A program made the translations under genes and the position numbers. DNA of 64,000 nt. Source: Bacillota bacterium (GTDB lineage: Bacteria; Bacillota; Bacilli; Paenibacillales; NBRC-103111). The notes under the pieces were generated by a model. The model was not told where the DNA came from. It worked only from the letters and a program-made list of their open reading frames with translations, and made no database searches. Location: NCBI GenBank assembly GCA_023386955.1, contig JAEWIS010000039.1, positions 124,001 through 188,000 on the forward strand. Direction: 5' to 3'. This document shows, one piece after another, positions 45,843-53,667 of this stretch (positions within the stretch are counted from its first letter, which is position 1; the number at the start of each line of letters is the position of its first letter).

Positions 45843-47276
45843 TTAAAGCCGGCGGACCAGTCCCCCCAATATCCCGATACCCCGGGACAGCTCCTCCAAA
45901 GGGGCATAGGAGTAGGAAAGCCGCAGACAGGGTTTTTCCTCCGAACCATAGACCATGCCGGGATTCAGCAGAATGCCCTCCCGCAGAGCAGCGTCGAACA
46001 ATTGCTTCATGGGCAGGCTGCGGTTAAACTCCATCCAGATGTAGAAGCCTCCGCCGGGGATGCTCCACCGGGCCAGCCCGCCGAACTCCCGGTCCAGCGC
46101 CGCCGCGGCGGCCGCCCTTCGCTTCCGAAGCTGGCCGCGGAGCTGCTCCAGATGGCGCTCATGCCAGCCGTCCTCCAGCCACTCCAGAGCCGCCCATTGG
46201 GACAAGGAGCTGGCTCCGTAATCGATCTGCATCTTGATATCCGCCAGCCGGTCAATAGCCGTGCGGGGACCCACCACCCAGCCGATTCGCAGCCCGGGGC
46301 TGACGGACTTGGAGAGACTGCCTACATATAGCACGTCTCCGTGGTTGTCCAGACTTTTGAGGGAGGGCGGAGGCGGTTCGTCCAGCCACAAGTCTCCATA
46401 CACATCATCCTCGATAATGGGAAGCCGGAGCTCCCGGCAGGTTTGGAGAAGCTCCTTCCGCCTGCTTCCGCTCATCACCTTGCCTGTGGGATTATGGAAG
46501 GTGGGGTTAGTATACAGCATAGCCGCCTGGTACTGCTTGCTGTACCGCTCCAATAATCCGGCACGTAGGCCCGCCTCGTCCATAGGGACTCCCTCCAGCC
46601 GGATACCCGCAGATTGGAATACCTGCACGGAATGGAGGTATGACGGGCTCTCCGCCAATACAGTGGAGCCGGGCCGCATCAGGCCTGCAGCAATCAGATG
46701 CAGGCCCTGGAGTGCGCCGGAAACCACCAGTACGGAATCGGCGGTGGCATGAATGCCCCTCTCCTGCAGGCGTTCCGCAATCCGCCGCCGCAGGGCGGGA
46801 TTGCCCTTGGGCTCTTCATAGCCCAAGGCGACGGGACGTTTGGCTCCCTCCTGCAGGAGCCGGGCCATCTCACGGCCGGGAAGCAGCTCCGGCGCCAGCT
46901 CCCCCGTCCCCAACCGGATGATGCCGGGGTCGGCCTCCATCCGGTTAATGGTCTGGATCACCGGCAAATTGGGCTGATGGCGCCCGCTCTCCGCCACCTG
47001 GCCCCAATCCGTTGGCGGGGCGGCCAGCAGGCTCCATGATTCGTTGACCACCCGGGTGCCCCCGCCCGTTTGTCCCTCAACCAGCCCCAGTGCTGCCAGC
47101 TCGGCCATGGCCTGTGCCACCGTGCTGCGGTTCACCTGCCACAGCCGTGCCAGAATGCGCTGGGAGGGCAGACGAGCCCCCACCGTCCACTCTCCGCGCA
47201 GTATACCCTCCTTGAAATAGCGGACAATTTGCTCCTGCAAGGACAGCTCCCCATACCGGTCCGGCTTCCAGTCCAT
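45843..47276 (-). CDS. MocR-type GntR/aminotransferase regulator
   Basis: 477 residues: N-terminal winged helix of GntR type (about 10-75, LPSQRILARLWQVNRSTVAQ) joined to a fold-type I aminotransferase domain with the PLP lysine in VGSLSKSVSPGLRIGW. MocR regulators sense an amino acid or vitamer through PLP chemistry. It is divergent from the LysE-type exporter with a 142-base shared region, and so is the likely regulator of that exporter. Target ligand cannot be read. Confidence 0.92.
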   Translation of the reverse strand: MDWKPDRYGELSLQEQIVRYFKEGILRGEWTVGARLPSQRILARLWQVNRSTVAQAMAELAALGLVEGQTGGGTRVVNESWSLLAAPPTDWGQVAESGRHQPNLPVIQTINRMEADPGIIRLGTGELAPELLPGREMARLLQEGAKRPVALGYEEPKGNPALRRRIAERLQERGIHATADSVLVVSGALQGLHLIAAGLMRPGSTVLAESPSYLHSVQVFQSAGIRLEGVPMDEAGLRAGLLERYSKQYQAAMLYTNPTFHNPTGKVMSGSRRKELLQTCRELRLPIIEDDVYGDLWLDEPPPPSLKSLDNHGDVLYVGSLSKSVSPGLRIGWVVGPRTAIDRLADIKMQIDYGASSLSQWAALEWLEDGWHERHLEQLRGQLRKRRAAAAAALDREFGGLARWSIPGGGFYIWMEFNRSLPMKQLFDAALREGILLNPGMVYGSEEKPCLRLSYSYAPLEELSRGIGILGGLVRRL

Positions 47277-47310
47277 TGTGCTCCCCCCTGTTTATATGTA
47301 TTATCTCCTA

Positions 47311-47372
47311 ATTTGGCTGGTTCTCCAACCATCCATTTGGCTGGAGACAAAAAAACAACCCTGCTATACAAT
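47311..47372 (+). promoter_or_regulatory. direct-repeat operator and promoter of the lysE-like gene
   Basis: ATTTGGCTGG occurs at 47311-47320 and 47335-47344, an exact 24-base period (about two helical turns), typical of MocR binding sites (direct repeats). The second copy adjoins a -35-like GAGACA (47344-47349), 17 bases from TACAAT (47367-47372). The layout suggests activation of the exporter gene and possibly autorepression. Confidence 0.55.
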
Positions 47373-47418
47373 CTGTTTCATAGAAAATGTTCTACCAAAC
47401 AGAAAGGATGTGCTTCGG

Positions 47419-48051
47419 TTGTCGGTTCAAGTGGCTTCTTCAGCTATTCACGGCTTTATTCTGGCCTTGGGCCTGATTCTGCCTCTGGGGGTGCAGAATG
47501 TGTTTATTTTTCAACAGGGGGCCCTTCAGCAATCCTTCCGCAAGGCTCTGCCGGCGGTGCTTACCGCGGCGGTTTGTGATACGCTTCTCATCGGATTGGC
47601 GGTAGCGGGTATGTCTCTGGCCGTACTCAATAACAGCTGGCTGGAGACACTATTGATGGCCGCAGGCTCCATTTTCCTGCTGTACATGGGGGCTTCCTTG
47701 TGGCGCAAGCAGCCCGGCTCCGCTTCCGGCGAAGCGGCTGTTTATTCCGGCCGCAGGCAGATTGCCTTCGCTGCCTCTGTCTCCCTGCTCAATCCTCATG
47801 CCATACTGGATACCATCGGGGTAATCGGCGGCGCCTCTCTTCAATATGCGGGAGCCGACCGTCTGGTGTTCGCTTTATCATGCATTGTGGTGTCCTGGCT
47901 GTGGTTTGCAGCGCTGGCTCTGGCGGGCCGTCTGGCAGGCCGGTGGGATCCATCCGGCAGGCTGACTCTGTTGTTGAATAAAGTCTCCGCGGTAATTGTT
48001 GCCGGCATCGGCTTGGGTCTGCTGTACACGGCGGTAACCCGCATGCTGTAA
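47419..48051 (+). CDS. LysE/ArgO-family amino acid exporter
   Basis: Membrane exporter of the LysE superfamily, 210 residues, six helices. The core GFILALGLILPLGVQNVFIF and NPHAILDTIGVIG are typical of ArgO/LysE. The TTG start at 47419 (AAAGG upstream) is chosen; the open frame extends upstream to 47278 but that part overlaps the operator and promoter region and lacks a ribosome binding site. Basic amino acids such as Lys or Arg are likely cargo, by family. Confidence 0.88.
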   Translation: MSVQVASSAIHGFILALGLILPLGVQNVFIFQQGALQQSFRKALPAVLTAAVCDTLLIGLAVAGMSLAVLNNSWLETLLMAAGSIFLLYMGASLWRKQPGSASGEAAVYSGRRQIAFAASVSLLNPHAILDTIGVIGGASLQYAGADRLVFALSCIVVSWLWFAALALAGRLAGRWDPSGRLTLLLNKVSAVIVAGIGLGLLYTAVTRML

Positions 48052-48078
48052 CGTCGGTTTTCCCCATCTATAAGCTCT

Positions 48079-48789
48079 TTATTTAAAAGTCCGCTTATTG
48101 GCCTCTTTTTTGGAGGTGGAGAGTGCTGTAATCTGTTCCCGCAGAATAAACGCCCGCAGGGTGTTTATCTTCACATCCTCCATCTCCACGTATTGGGCAC
48201 CATAATAGGTGCTGCCGATTCCCTTTTCCATCCGGACCACCTTGGCGGTGCAGGCAATGAGGCTGCCCAGCTCCAATTCCAGCTTCAGCTCCGTGTGCTC
48301 CTCCAGCCGGAAAGGATCCGGCAGCGTAAACCCGATACCGCTCAGGCTGATATTTTTGATATCAATGGCCATCAATTGGTCCGCTTCCTCAAAGATACCG
48401 ATAGCCCCCTTGCGCTTCCAGGCGGCCAGCTTCCCGCTTTTGCTGATCTCCACCCGTGGGAACATCCGCTTTTCATTAAACTTCCGCTGATTCTCCGGGG
48501 GATTGATCATCATGAGCGATCCCGTATCCTTGCCCACAATCGTAGAAGGAATCAGATACATGCCGGCCGGCGTGTACACGGTCAGCCTCACATTCTCCCC
48601 TAGGACAAAACGGTTGGAGTCGCTGATTTCAATCTCCAGCAAATCCCCCTCCACATGAGTCATAATCCCCGTGGAGACAAAGCCGCTTTTTTCCACAACG
48701 GTTCTGCAATGGACCAGGATAGTGGAGGAAGGAACCTCCTTCACCTCAGTAAAACCGACTTGCTTCTTCTTCGCTTCGACCCGGCTCAT
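48079..48789 (-). CDS. PilZ-domain c-di-GMP receptor
   Basis: 236-residue cytoplasmic protein with an N-terminal YcgR-like barrel (about 15-95) and a PilZ domain carrying R108xxxR112 (RMFPR) and N146xSxxG151 (NISLSG), the two c-di-GMP-contacting motifs. YcgR-type proteins brake flagella or control exopolysaccharide. ATG 48789 is preferred; GTG 48798 is too close to AAAGG. Transcription starts far upstream, through a c-di-GMP-I riboswitch and terminator. The C-terminus is basic. Confidence 0.9.
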   Translation of the reverse strand: MSRVEAKKKQVGFTEVKEVPSSTILVHCRTVVEKSGFVSTGIMTHVEGDLLEIEISDSNRFVLGENVRLTVYTPAGMYLIPSTIVGKDTGSLMMINPPENQRKFNEKRMFPRVEISKSGKLAAWKRKGAIGIFEEADQLMAIDIKNISLSGIGFTLPDPFRLEEHTELKLELELGSLIACTAKVVRMEKGIGSTYYGAQYVEMEDVKINTLRAFILREQITALSTSKKEANKRTFK

Positions 48790-48852
48790 TAACGTCACCA
48801 GCCTTTCTATGAATTGTAGGGCGTCCCTTGCTGGGAGATGCGATAAAATGAC

Positions 48853-48878
48853 AAAAAGCCGCCTCCGTCGGAAGCAGC
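48853..48878 (-). terminator. riboswitch expression platform terminator
   Basis: On the minus strand GCTGCTTCC-GAC-GGAGGCGGC forms a 9-bp stem (two G-T pairs) followed by five T. It lies between the c-di-GMP aptamer and the pilZ start, as expected for transcriptional control by the riboswitch. Confidence 0.8.
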
Positions 48879-48912
48879 TCTATCGATACAGCTTGCTTAC
48901 GCCCCGGTGATA

Positions 48913-49015
48913 TTCGGTAACCAGGCGATCCTAGCATTCCACCGGAGTGAACATACCGTAGACCCTAGGCTTTGCGTCCTATCCTTTCGGAATAGTTTGC
49001 CTTTTGTCGTATTAC
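48913..49015 (-). promoter_or_regulatory. cyclic di-GMP-I (GEMM) riboswitch aptamer
   Basis: On the minus strand the aptamer core is visible: GGCAAAC, a stem closed by a GAAA tetraloop (CCGAAAGG), then GGACGCAAAGCC, and further on the second helix ending in GGTTACCGA. These are the invariant blocks of class I c-di-GMP riboswitches. It is followed by a terminator and the PilZ gene. Confidence 0.9.
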
Positions 49016-49072
49016 GTTGGGCAATTGGGAATCCTTCTAGCACTTTGGACCCTTGTTTTCTTCTATGAAAAT

Positions 49073-49101
49073 AGTATACGGGTTTTCAAGAATGTTTTCA
49101 A
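49073..49101 (-). promoter_or_regulatory. sigma-A promoter of the riboswitch-pilZ transcript
   Basis: On the minus strand TTGAAA (49096-49101) and TATACT (49073-49078) are 17 bases apart, placing the transcript start about 50 bases before the aptamer core. Confidence 0.7.
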
Positions 49102-49122
49102 TCCATCCCAAAGTCATTTTTT

Positions 49123-49224
49123 TGTGAATAAAAAAGGGGTGATTGTGATTTCATCTGGGGACGATTAGAATAAGATGTGGAAAAATGAGGCGGTTATTCA
49201 CATCTATCCACAAAGTTATCCACA
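49123..49224. promoter_or_regulatory. DnaA-box cluster upstream of tadA
   Basis: Three perfect TTATNCACA boxes: TTATTCACA (49194-49202), TTATCCACA (49216-49224) and, inverted, TGTGAATAA (49123-49131), plus CTATCCACA (49204-49212) with one mismatch. The last box ends 60 bases before the tadA start. Only pattern matching supports this. Confidence 0.6.
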
Positions 49225-49268
49225 GGCTGTGCACAAGATCGAAAACATGTTCGGTTTCTTATCCATAA

Positions 49269-49748
<480 letters not shown>

Positions 49749-49749
49749 G

Positions 49750-49794
49750 AAAAAACCGCTCTGTACGGCTTTTAGGCCCGGTGAGCGGTTTTTT
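49750..49794. terminator. bidirectional terminator after tadA
   Basis: AAAAAACCGCTC ... GAGCGGTTTTTT is a 12-base perfect inverted repeat between the convergent tadA and ABC permease genes. Confidence 0.92.
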
Positions 49795-49831
49795 GTGTGT
49801 AAATGATTTGTTTGTGTAAATAGGATCGGGA

Positions 49832-50530
49832 TTAAAGATCCTCCCGTTTTTCGAAATAACGGATGGACAATCGGAGGGAGACTAAGAACATCAACACTGC
49901 CAGGCAAAATAACCCGATAATCCACACATATGGGCTGATTTTCTCCAATGCATCCCAGATGCGTTGCAGCCAGGCAGGTGGCCCAGCGGAAAAATCGAAC
50001 CGGGAACGGACAGCCGACAGGATTGCGCCGGAGCTCCCCCCTAAGAGAATAAGGCCCATAAAGAAAAAGCGATTATAAACCTGTGCCTTAGCAACACCCA
50101 TTTTGTACACCATTGGAATTAAAATTGAAACTAGCAAGCTATAGCAACAAGTAACAACTGCGGCGATCAGCAAGTTGACAACCCGATCTTCGTGCGTCTC
50201 GAAGGACAATGCCCCTCCCACTATCCCTATTAAGCTAAGTACAGCGGTGGACCCAAGAGCGAGCAGCACCACACTGGCATATTTAGCTTTGACTAATGTA
50301 GCTCGCGGCACAGGCAGGCAAATCAGCAGCCGGGTGGCGTGGTTTTTTTCATCCTCGTGCATGGACCGGTTAATGAAGCTGTACACAATCACAAAAACCG
50401 GCATCATAACACTGATCATATTATGCTGGTCCATGGCCGTCATATAGAAGAAAAAGAGCAGGCCCATAGCAAAAAACATATACGCCGACCGCCGCTGTAT
50501 GGCAAAATCCTTCAAAATCAACTGCTTCAT
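49832..50530 (-). CDS. ABC-2 type transporter permease
   Basis: 232-residue integral membrane protein with six predicted helices, beginning MKQLILKDFAIQRRSAYMFF as in YtrC/ABC-2 permeases. Follows the ATPase gene by 31 bases in a GntR-ATPase-permease operon. Substrate unknown; such Ytr-like systems are linked to cell-envelope stress and acetoin in B. subtilis. Confidence 0.85.
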   Translation of the reverse strand: MKQLILKDFAIQRRSAYMFFAMGLLFFFYMTAMDQHNMISVMMPVFVIVYSFINRSMHEDEKNHATRLLICLPVPRATLVKAKYASVVLLALGSTAVLSLIGIVGGALSFETHEDRVVNLLIAAVVTCCYSLLVSILIPMVYKMGVAKAQVYNRFFFMGLILLGGSSGAILSAVRSRFDFSAGPPAWLQRIWDALEKISPYVWIIGLFCLAVLMFLVSLRLSIRYFEKREDL

Positions 50531-50561
50531 GACAGTCTCCCTCCCAGGAATTCAAAACTTG

Positions 50562-51461
50562 TTATCCGTGCTGCTCCATAAACTCCTCTTCCTCACCCGC
50601 CATACGCACCAGCATTTCATCCAGGGTCAGCTTCTCCACCTTATAGTCCGCTGCCGGGAAGCTTCTTTTCCACTCGCGTTCGAATTCGCGGATATCGCGG
50701 GTCATGCCGCTGAAGCCGAATTCCCCGCGTTTCATTCCCGCCAATAGACGCTCCAGCCGCGGATCCAGGTACCGGTTGTCCGCCTTCACCAATTTCCATT
50801 GATCCAGCACCGTAAGCTTGTCACCGCTGGCAGCAATCCTCCCGTTATGGATAACCGTGATGTAATCCGCCACCTTCTCAATATCCGACGTGATGTGGGA
50901 GGAGAAGAAAATGGAGGCCCGCTCGTCCTGGATGATCTCCCGGAACACGTCCAGCAGCTCGCTGCGGATCACCGGGTCCAAACCGGAGGTAGGTTCGTCG
51001 AGAATCAGCAGCTCCGGATGATGGGCCATGGCCAATGCGAGGGACAGCTTCACCTTCATCCCCCGGGACAGCTCCTTAATCTTCTTCTTAGGGTCCACCT
51101 GGAACCGTTTCAGCAGTTTGCGGAATAGGGCCTCATCCCACTTGCGGTAAAAGCCCCCGACAAAATTTCCCGTCCACTCCACTGTCATTTCTTCATAAAA
51201 AGCGGGCTCCTCGCTTACATAGCCGATACGCTCCTTCATCTCTAAGGGCATCTTGCTTCCGGCTTGGCCGAACCATTCCATTTCTCCGGAATCAGTCCGT
51301 ATGATATCCGTCATACATTTGATGGTTGTGCTTTTGCCCGCTCCGTTCCTTCCCACAAACCCCATAATATAACCGCGGGGAATATCCAACGATACCCGGT
51401 CCAGGGTGAAGGCGGGATACTGCTTGGTGACATCCTTCATTCTCAGAATCATCTCTTCCAT
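50562..51461 (-). CDS. ABC transporter ATP-binding protein
   Basis: About 299 residues. Seen: Walker A GRNGAGKST, signature LSRGMKVKLSLA, Walker B LLILDEPTSGLDP and the H-loop SSHITSD. The ATG at 51461 (MEEMILRM) is preferred, with AAGGAGG 10 bases upstream. Partner of the adjacent permease. Preceded by the GntR regulator by 57 bases. Confidence 0.92.
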   Translation of the reverse strand: MEEMILRMKDVTKQYPAFTLDRVSLDIPRGYIMGFVGRNGAGKSTTIKCMTDIIRTDSGEMEWFGQAGSKMPLEMKERIGYVSEEPAFYEEMTVEWTGNFVGGFYRKWDEALFRKLLKRFQVDPKKKIKELSRGMKVKLSLALAMAHHPELLILDEPTSGLDPVIRSELLDVFREIIQDERASIFFSSHITSDIEKVADYITVIHNGRIAASGDKLTVLDQWKLVKADNRYLDPRLERLLAGMKRGEFGFSGMTRDIREFEREWKRSFPAADYKVEKLTLDEMLVRMAGEEEEFMEQHG

Positions 51462-51518
51462 CTGCACCATTCCTCCTTATTCCAAACACAACCTTGATTA
51501 TCCGCAAGGCAGCTCAGA

Positions 51519-51893
51519 TTAATCCATTTCCATCAACAGCCGGAAAATCCGGAGAATTTCCTCTTCATCCATCCCCAATTCTCGGCAGCCGGCAATTCCC
51601 TTCTCGAAGGACTGCTGGACCGTCTTCAGCTTCGTCTCCCGGACAAACTCCGCTCCCGCTTCTGCTACATAGGAGCCCACGCCCTGCTTGGTGGCAATAT
51701 ATCCGTCCGCCTCCAAATCCTCATAAGCCTTCTTCACCGTAATCACGCTGATCTCCAGTTCACGGGCCAATGCGCGAATGGAAGGCAGCATCATCCCCGA
51801 AGGCAGCACACCCTCCAAAATCTGCTCCACCACCTGCTTCTTGATTTGCTCGTACAAGGGAGCCGGATCACTATTGGATAAAACAATGTACAA
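51519..51893 (-). CDS. GntR/YtrA-family transcriptional regulator
   Basis: About 124 residues: winged helix (about 10-75, PLYEQIKKQVVEQIL, LPSIRALARELEISVITVKK, GYIATKQGVGSYV) and a short C-terminal dimer region, the YtrA layout. TTG 51893 is preferred, as GAGGTG lies 6 bases before it; a GTG or ATG further upstream would cover the operator. First gene of the ABC operon, likely an autorepressor. Confidence 0.88.
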   Translation of the reverse strand: MYIVLSNSDPAPLYEQIKKQVVEQILEGVLPSGMMLPSIRALARELEISVITVKKAYEDLEADGYIATKQGVGSYVAEAGAEFVRETKLKTVQQSFEKGIAGCRELGMDEEEILRIFRLLMEMD

Positions 51894-51917
51894 CGAAGCC
51901 ACCTCGTATCCGTGCAT

Positions 51918-51969
51918 ACTGTGTATGTTATTATATGTACAGTATATGCGTGTTTATACACAGTGTCAA
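51918..51969 (-). promoter_or_regulatory. promoter and three-site operator of the GntR-ABC operon
   Basis: On the minus strand TTGACA (51964-51969) and TATACT (51941-51946) are exactly 17 apart, a near-perfect sigma-A promoter. Half-sites ACTGTGTAT (51918-51926), ATGTACAGT (51935-51943) and ATACACAGT (51956-51964) are spaced 21 bases apart; the outer two are exact inverted copies and one lies between -35 and -10. This fits repression by the encoded GntR protein. Confidence 0.75.
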
Positions 51970-52066
51970 TGCTTATTCCTGCCAAACCACTATCCTCTGT
52001 CCCGCCGCAAAAAATGGCCCAACCCTTTCCTATTGTTTACGCTTTATGTTATAATGGTCTTCACGC

Positions 52067-52143
52067 GTTCCCGTAGCTCAGCAGGATAGAGCGACAGTTT
52101 CCTAAACTGCAGGTCGGAGGTTCGAATCCTCTCGGGGACGCCA
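52067..52143 (+). tRNA. tRNA-Arg (CCU)
   Basis: Full cloverleaf: acceptor GTTCCCG pairs with CGGGGAC, D-arm TAGCTCAG, anticodon loop TTCCTAA with anticodon CCT at 52101-52103, T-arm GGTTCGAATCC, discriminator G and encoded CCA. An extended -10 TGTTATAAT lies at 52047-52055. Confidence 0.95.
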
Positions 52144-52165
52144 GATATTTTCTAGAAATTCTTGT

Positions 52166-52193
52166 TTGACATCAGCTGTTATTTTGATATAAT
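52166..52193 (+). promoter_or_regulatory. promoter of tRNA-Pro
   Basis: TTGACA (52166-52171, consensus) and TATAAT (52188-52193, consensus) separated by 16 bases, about 43 bases before the tRNA. Confidence 0.85.
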
Positions 52194-52235
52194 AGTGGTT
52201 GTCGCTGTCCCGGGGTTGTCCGGGTGTAGCATTAA

Positions 52236-52309
52236 CGAGACGTGGCTCAGCTTGGTAGAGCGCTTGCTTCGGGAGCAAGAGGTCGCAGGTTCAAATCCTG
52301 TCGTCTCGA
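52236..52309 (+). tRNA. tRNA-Pro (CGG)
   Basis: Cloverleaf: acceptor CGAGACG pairs with CGTCTCG, D-arm TGGCTCAG, anticodon loop TTCGGGA with CGG at 52270-52272, T-arm GGTTCAAATCC and discriminator A. CCA is not encoded (TAC follows), unlike the neighbouring tRNA-Arg. Confidence 0.93.
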
Positions 52310-52322
52310 TACTGGAAATGCT

Positions 52323-52362
52323 AGAGCCGTAAGGGTTAACCCCCTTGCGGCTCTTTTGTTTT
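52323..52362 (+). terminator. terminator after tRNA-Pro
   Basis: AGAGCCGTAAGGG-ttaacc-CCCTTGCGGCTCT followed by TTTGTTTTT; a 13-bp stem with one G-T pair. Confidence 0.92.
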
Positions 52363-52377
52363 TCGTATTATTCGAAC

Positions 52378-52411
52378 AAAAAAAGGAGCTTCGAATGTGG
52401 AAGCTCCTTTA
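52378..52411 (-). terminator. terminator after the Rpn remnant
   Basis: AAAGGAGCTTC-gaatgtg-GAAGCTCCTTT is an 11-bp perfect stem; on the minus strand seven T follow. It ends the transcript from the metallophosphoesterase and Rpn remnant. Confidence 0.85.
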
Positions 52412-52416
52412 CTTTT

Positions 52417-52698
52417 TTATTTTTTCAATGCTAGTATTTCCTGCTCGGACAGTCCGGTGGTTTGAGCTATGGTGGCGGGGTCCAGCCCCAAGGACAGCAT
52501 GTTTTTGGCCACTTCCCTGGTTCCTTCCTTGATTCCCTCCTGCATTCCGGCCCTCATCCCAGCCTGCCTCGCCCCTTCCAGCATGGACGCTTCGTCATGC
52601 AAGTATTTCTGGCGGGCCTCATACAAACGGCGGGCCTCCGAATCCTGGCTCAAGTATTGCAGCGTATCCATGGCCTTCTCCAAACCCGGTTCATTCAT
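52417..52698 (-). pseudogene. C-terminal remnant of an Rpn-family nuclease/transposase-like protein
   Basis: About 93 residues resembling only the tail of Rpn/PD-(D/E)XK transposase-like proteins: EARRLYEARQKYLHDEASM, then the GMQEGIKEGTREVAKNML repeat-like stretch and a terminal DPATIAQTTGLSEQEILALK. The nuclease domain (usually about 200 residues upstream) is missing, replaced by the metallophosphoesterase gene, whose stop overlaps. Probably a decayed copy next to tRNA genes. Confidence 0.75.
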
Positions 52699-53629
52699 CT
52701 TTAGCACCTACTCCCTCCACCCTCAATGAAGAAACCATCGGGTCAATAGATATTCCGTTCCAGCGGTTATGAAGAATACCCGCGTCTGCGGGAGTCACGT
52801 TCCGGTACTGTCCCTGCATGCCCTCGATCACGATGCCGCCATCGCCGGTTATGGTCACAACTCCATGCAGGCCCACGTCATAGAGAATGATATCCTTTAA
52901 CCCCGGGTACCGGTCATGCACATCCTGGGGATAGGGGTACAGCTCCTTCATTCCGTGCCAGATGTAGGACATGGCGTTCAGCGTATAGTACCAGATGCCG
53001 CTCACTTCCACGGCATGATGACCATGGTCATGCCCATTCATACAGAGCAACACCTTACCGTTTGCGGTTCCTCTCTCCAGAACAGCCCGGACCTCCTCCC
53101 GATTGGCGACGCCCCTCCGGGCGAAGCTGTTCACCAGACTATGATGGGAGAAAACAACGGCATCACCGGTCCAGCTTTGCAGCTCCTTTTCCAGCCAAAT
53201 AAGCTGCTCCGGGGGAAGATACGGATAAGGGTCGGTTGCCCCGCTATAGTTCCTCATTCCATATGGCTCAGCGCCATCGGGCCTCTTGATATGGCAGGCA
53301 TCCAGGACAAGAAATTTGATGCTTCCTTTAACGAAGGAATAATACGAGCGGGGAATTCCGTAGAATTCCAAAACGTTCTTCTGGGAAGACCGGTCCGAAT
53401 CATGATTGCCTATGACGTGGTAACAGGGTACACCGGTCCGTTCCAGCTTCTCCAGCAAGAACCGGTTTTCTTCCGCGGGATAACACAGATCCCCCAGCTC
53501 GATGATGAAGTCGGGAGCCACCCGGCTGACTGTAGCCAAAAACTCCTCCAGCCGCTTTTCCCCGTCAGGAATTTTGTCATGATGCAAATCAGTAAATACC
53601 GCAAATCTAATCTTCTCCAGTAACCTCAC
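52691..53629 (-). CDS. calcineurin-like metallophosphoesterase
   Basis: 312-residue soluble phosphoesterase. Metal motifs: FTDLHHD, IIELGDLC, VIGNHDS and NGHDHGHH. No signal peptide. GTG start with AGGA upstream is weak, so the N-terminus is uncertain. It follows the GH130-like gene on the same strand by 38 bases, so the two may be co-transcribed; the substrate may be a sugar phosphate or nucleotide, which cannot be read. Confidence 0.85.
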   Translation of the reverse strand: MRLLEKIRFAVFTDLHHDKIPDGEKRLEEFLATVSRVAPDFIIELGDLCYPAEENRFLLEKLERTGVPCYHVIGNHDSDRSSQKNVLEFYGIPRSYYSFVKGSIKFLVLDACHIKRPDGAEPYGMRNYSGATDPYPYLPPEQLIWLEKELQSWTGDAVVFSHHSLVNSFARRGVANREEVRAVLERGTANGKVLLCMNGHDHGHHAVEVSGIWYYTLNAMSYIWHGMKELYPYPQDVHDRYPGLKDIILYDVGLHGVVTITGDGGIVIEGMQGQYRNVTPADAGILHNRWNGISIDPMVSSLRVEGVGAKDE

Positions 53630-53667
53630 CCGTTTCCTATACAGATTCAGTCCGCATCAACAATCTC

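Noticed and set aside
47278..47418. N-terminal extension of the LysE-family protein
   Set aside because: It would translate through the operator repeats and promoter and lacks a ribosome binding site; the TTG at 47419 gives the normal length.
49123..49224. Chromosomal origin of replication
   Set aside because: DnaA boxes are present but no dnaA, dnaN, rnpA-rpmH or AT-rich 13-mer repeats are seen.
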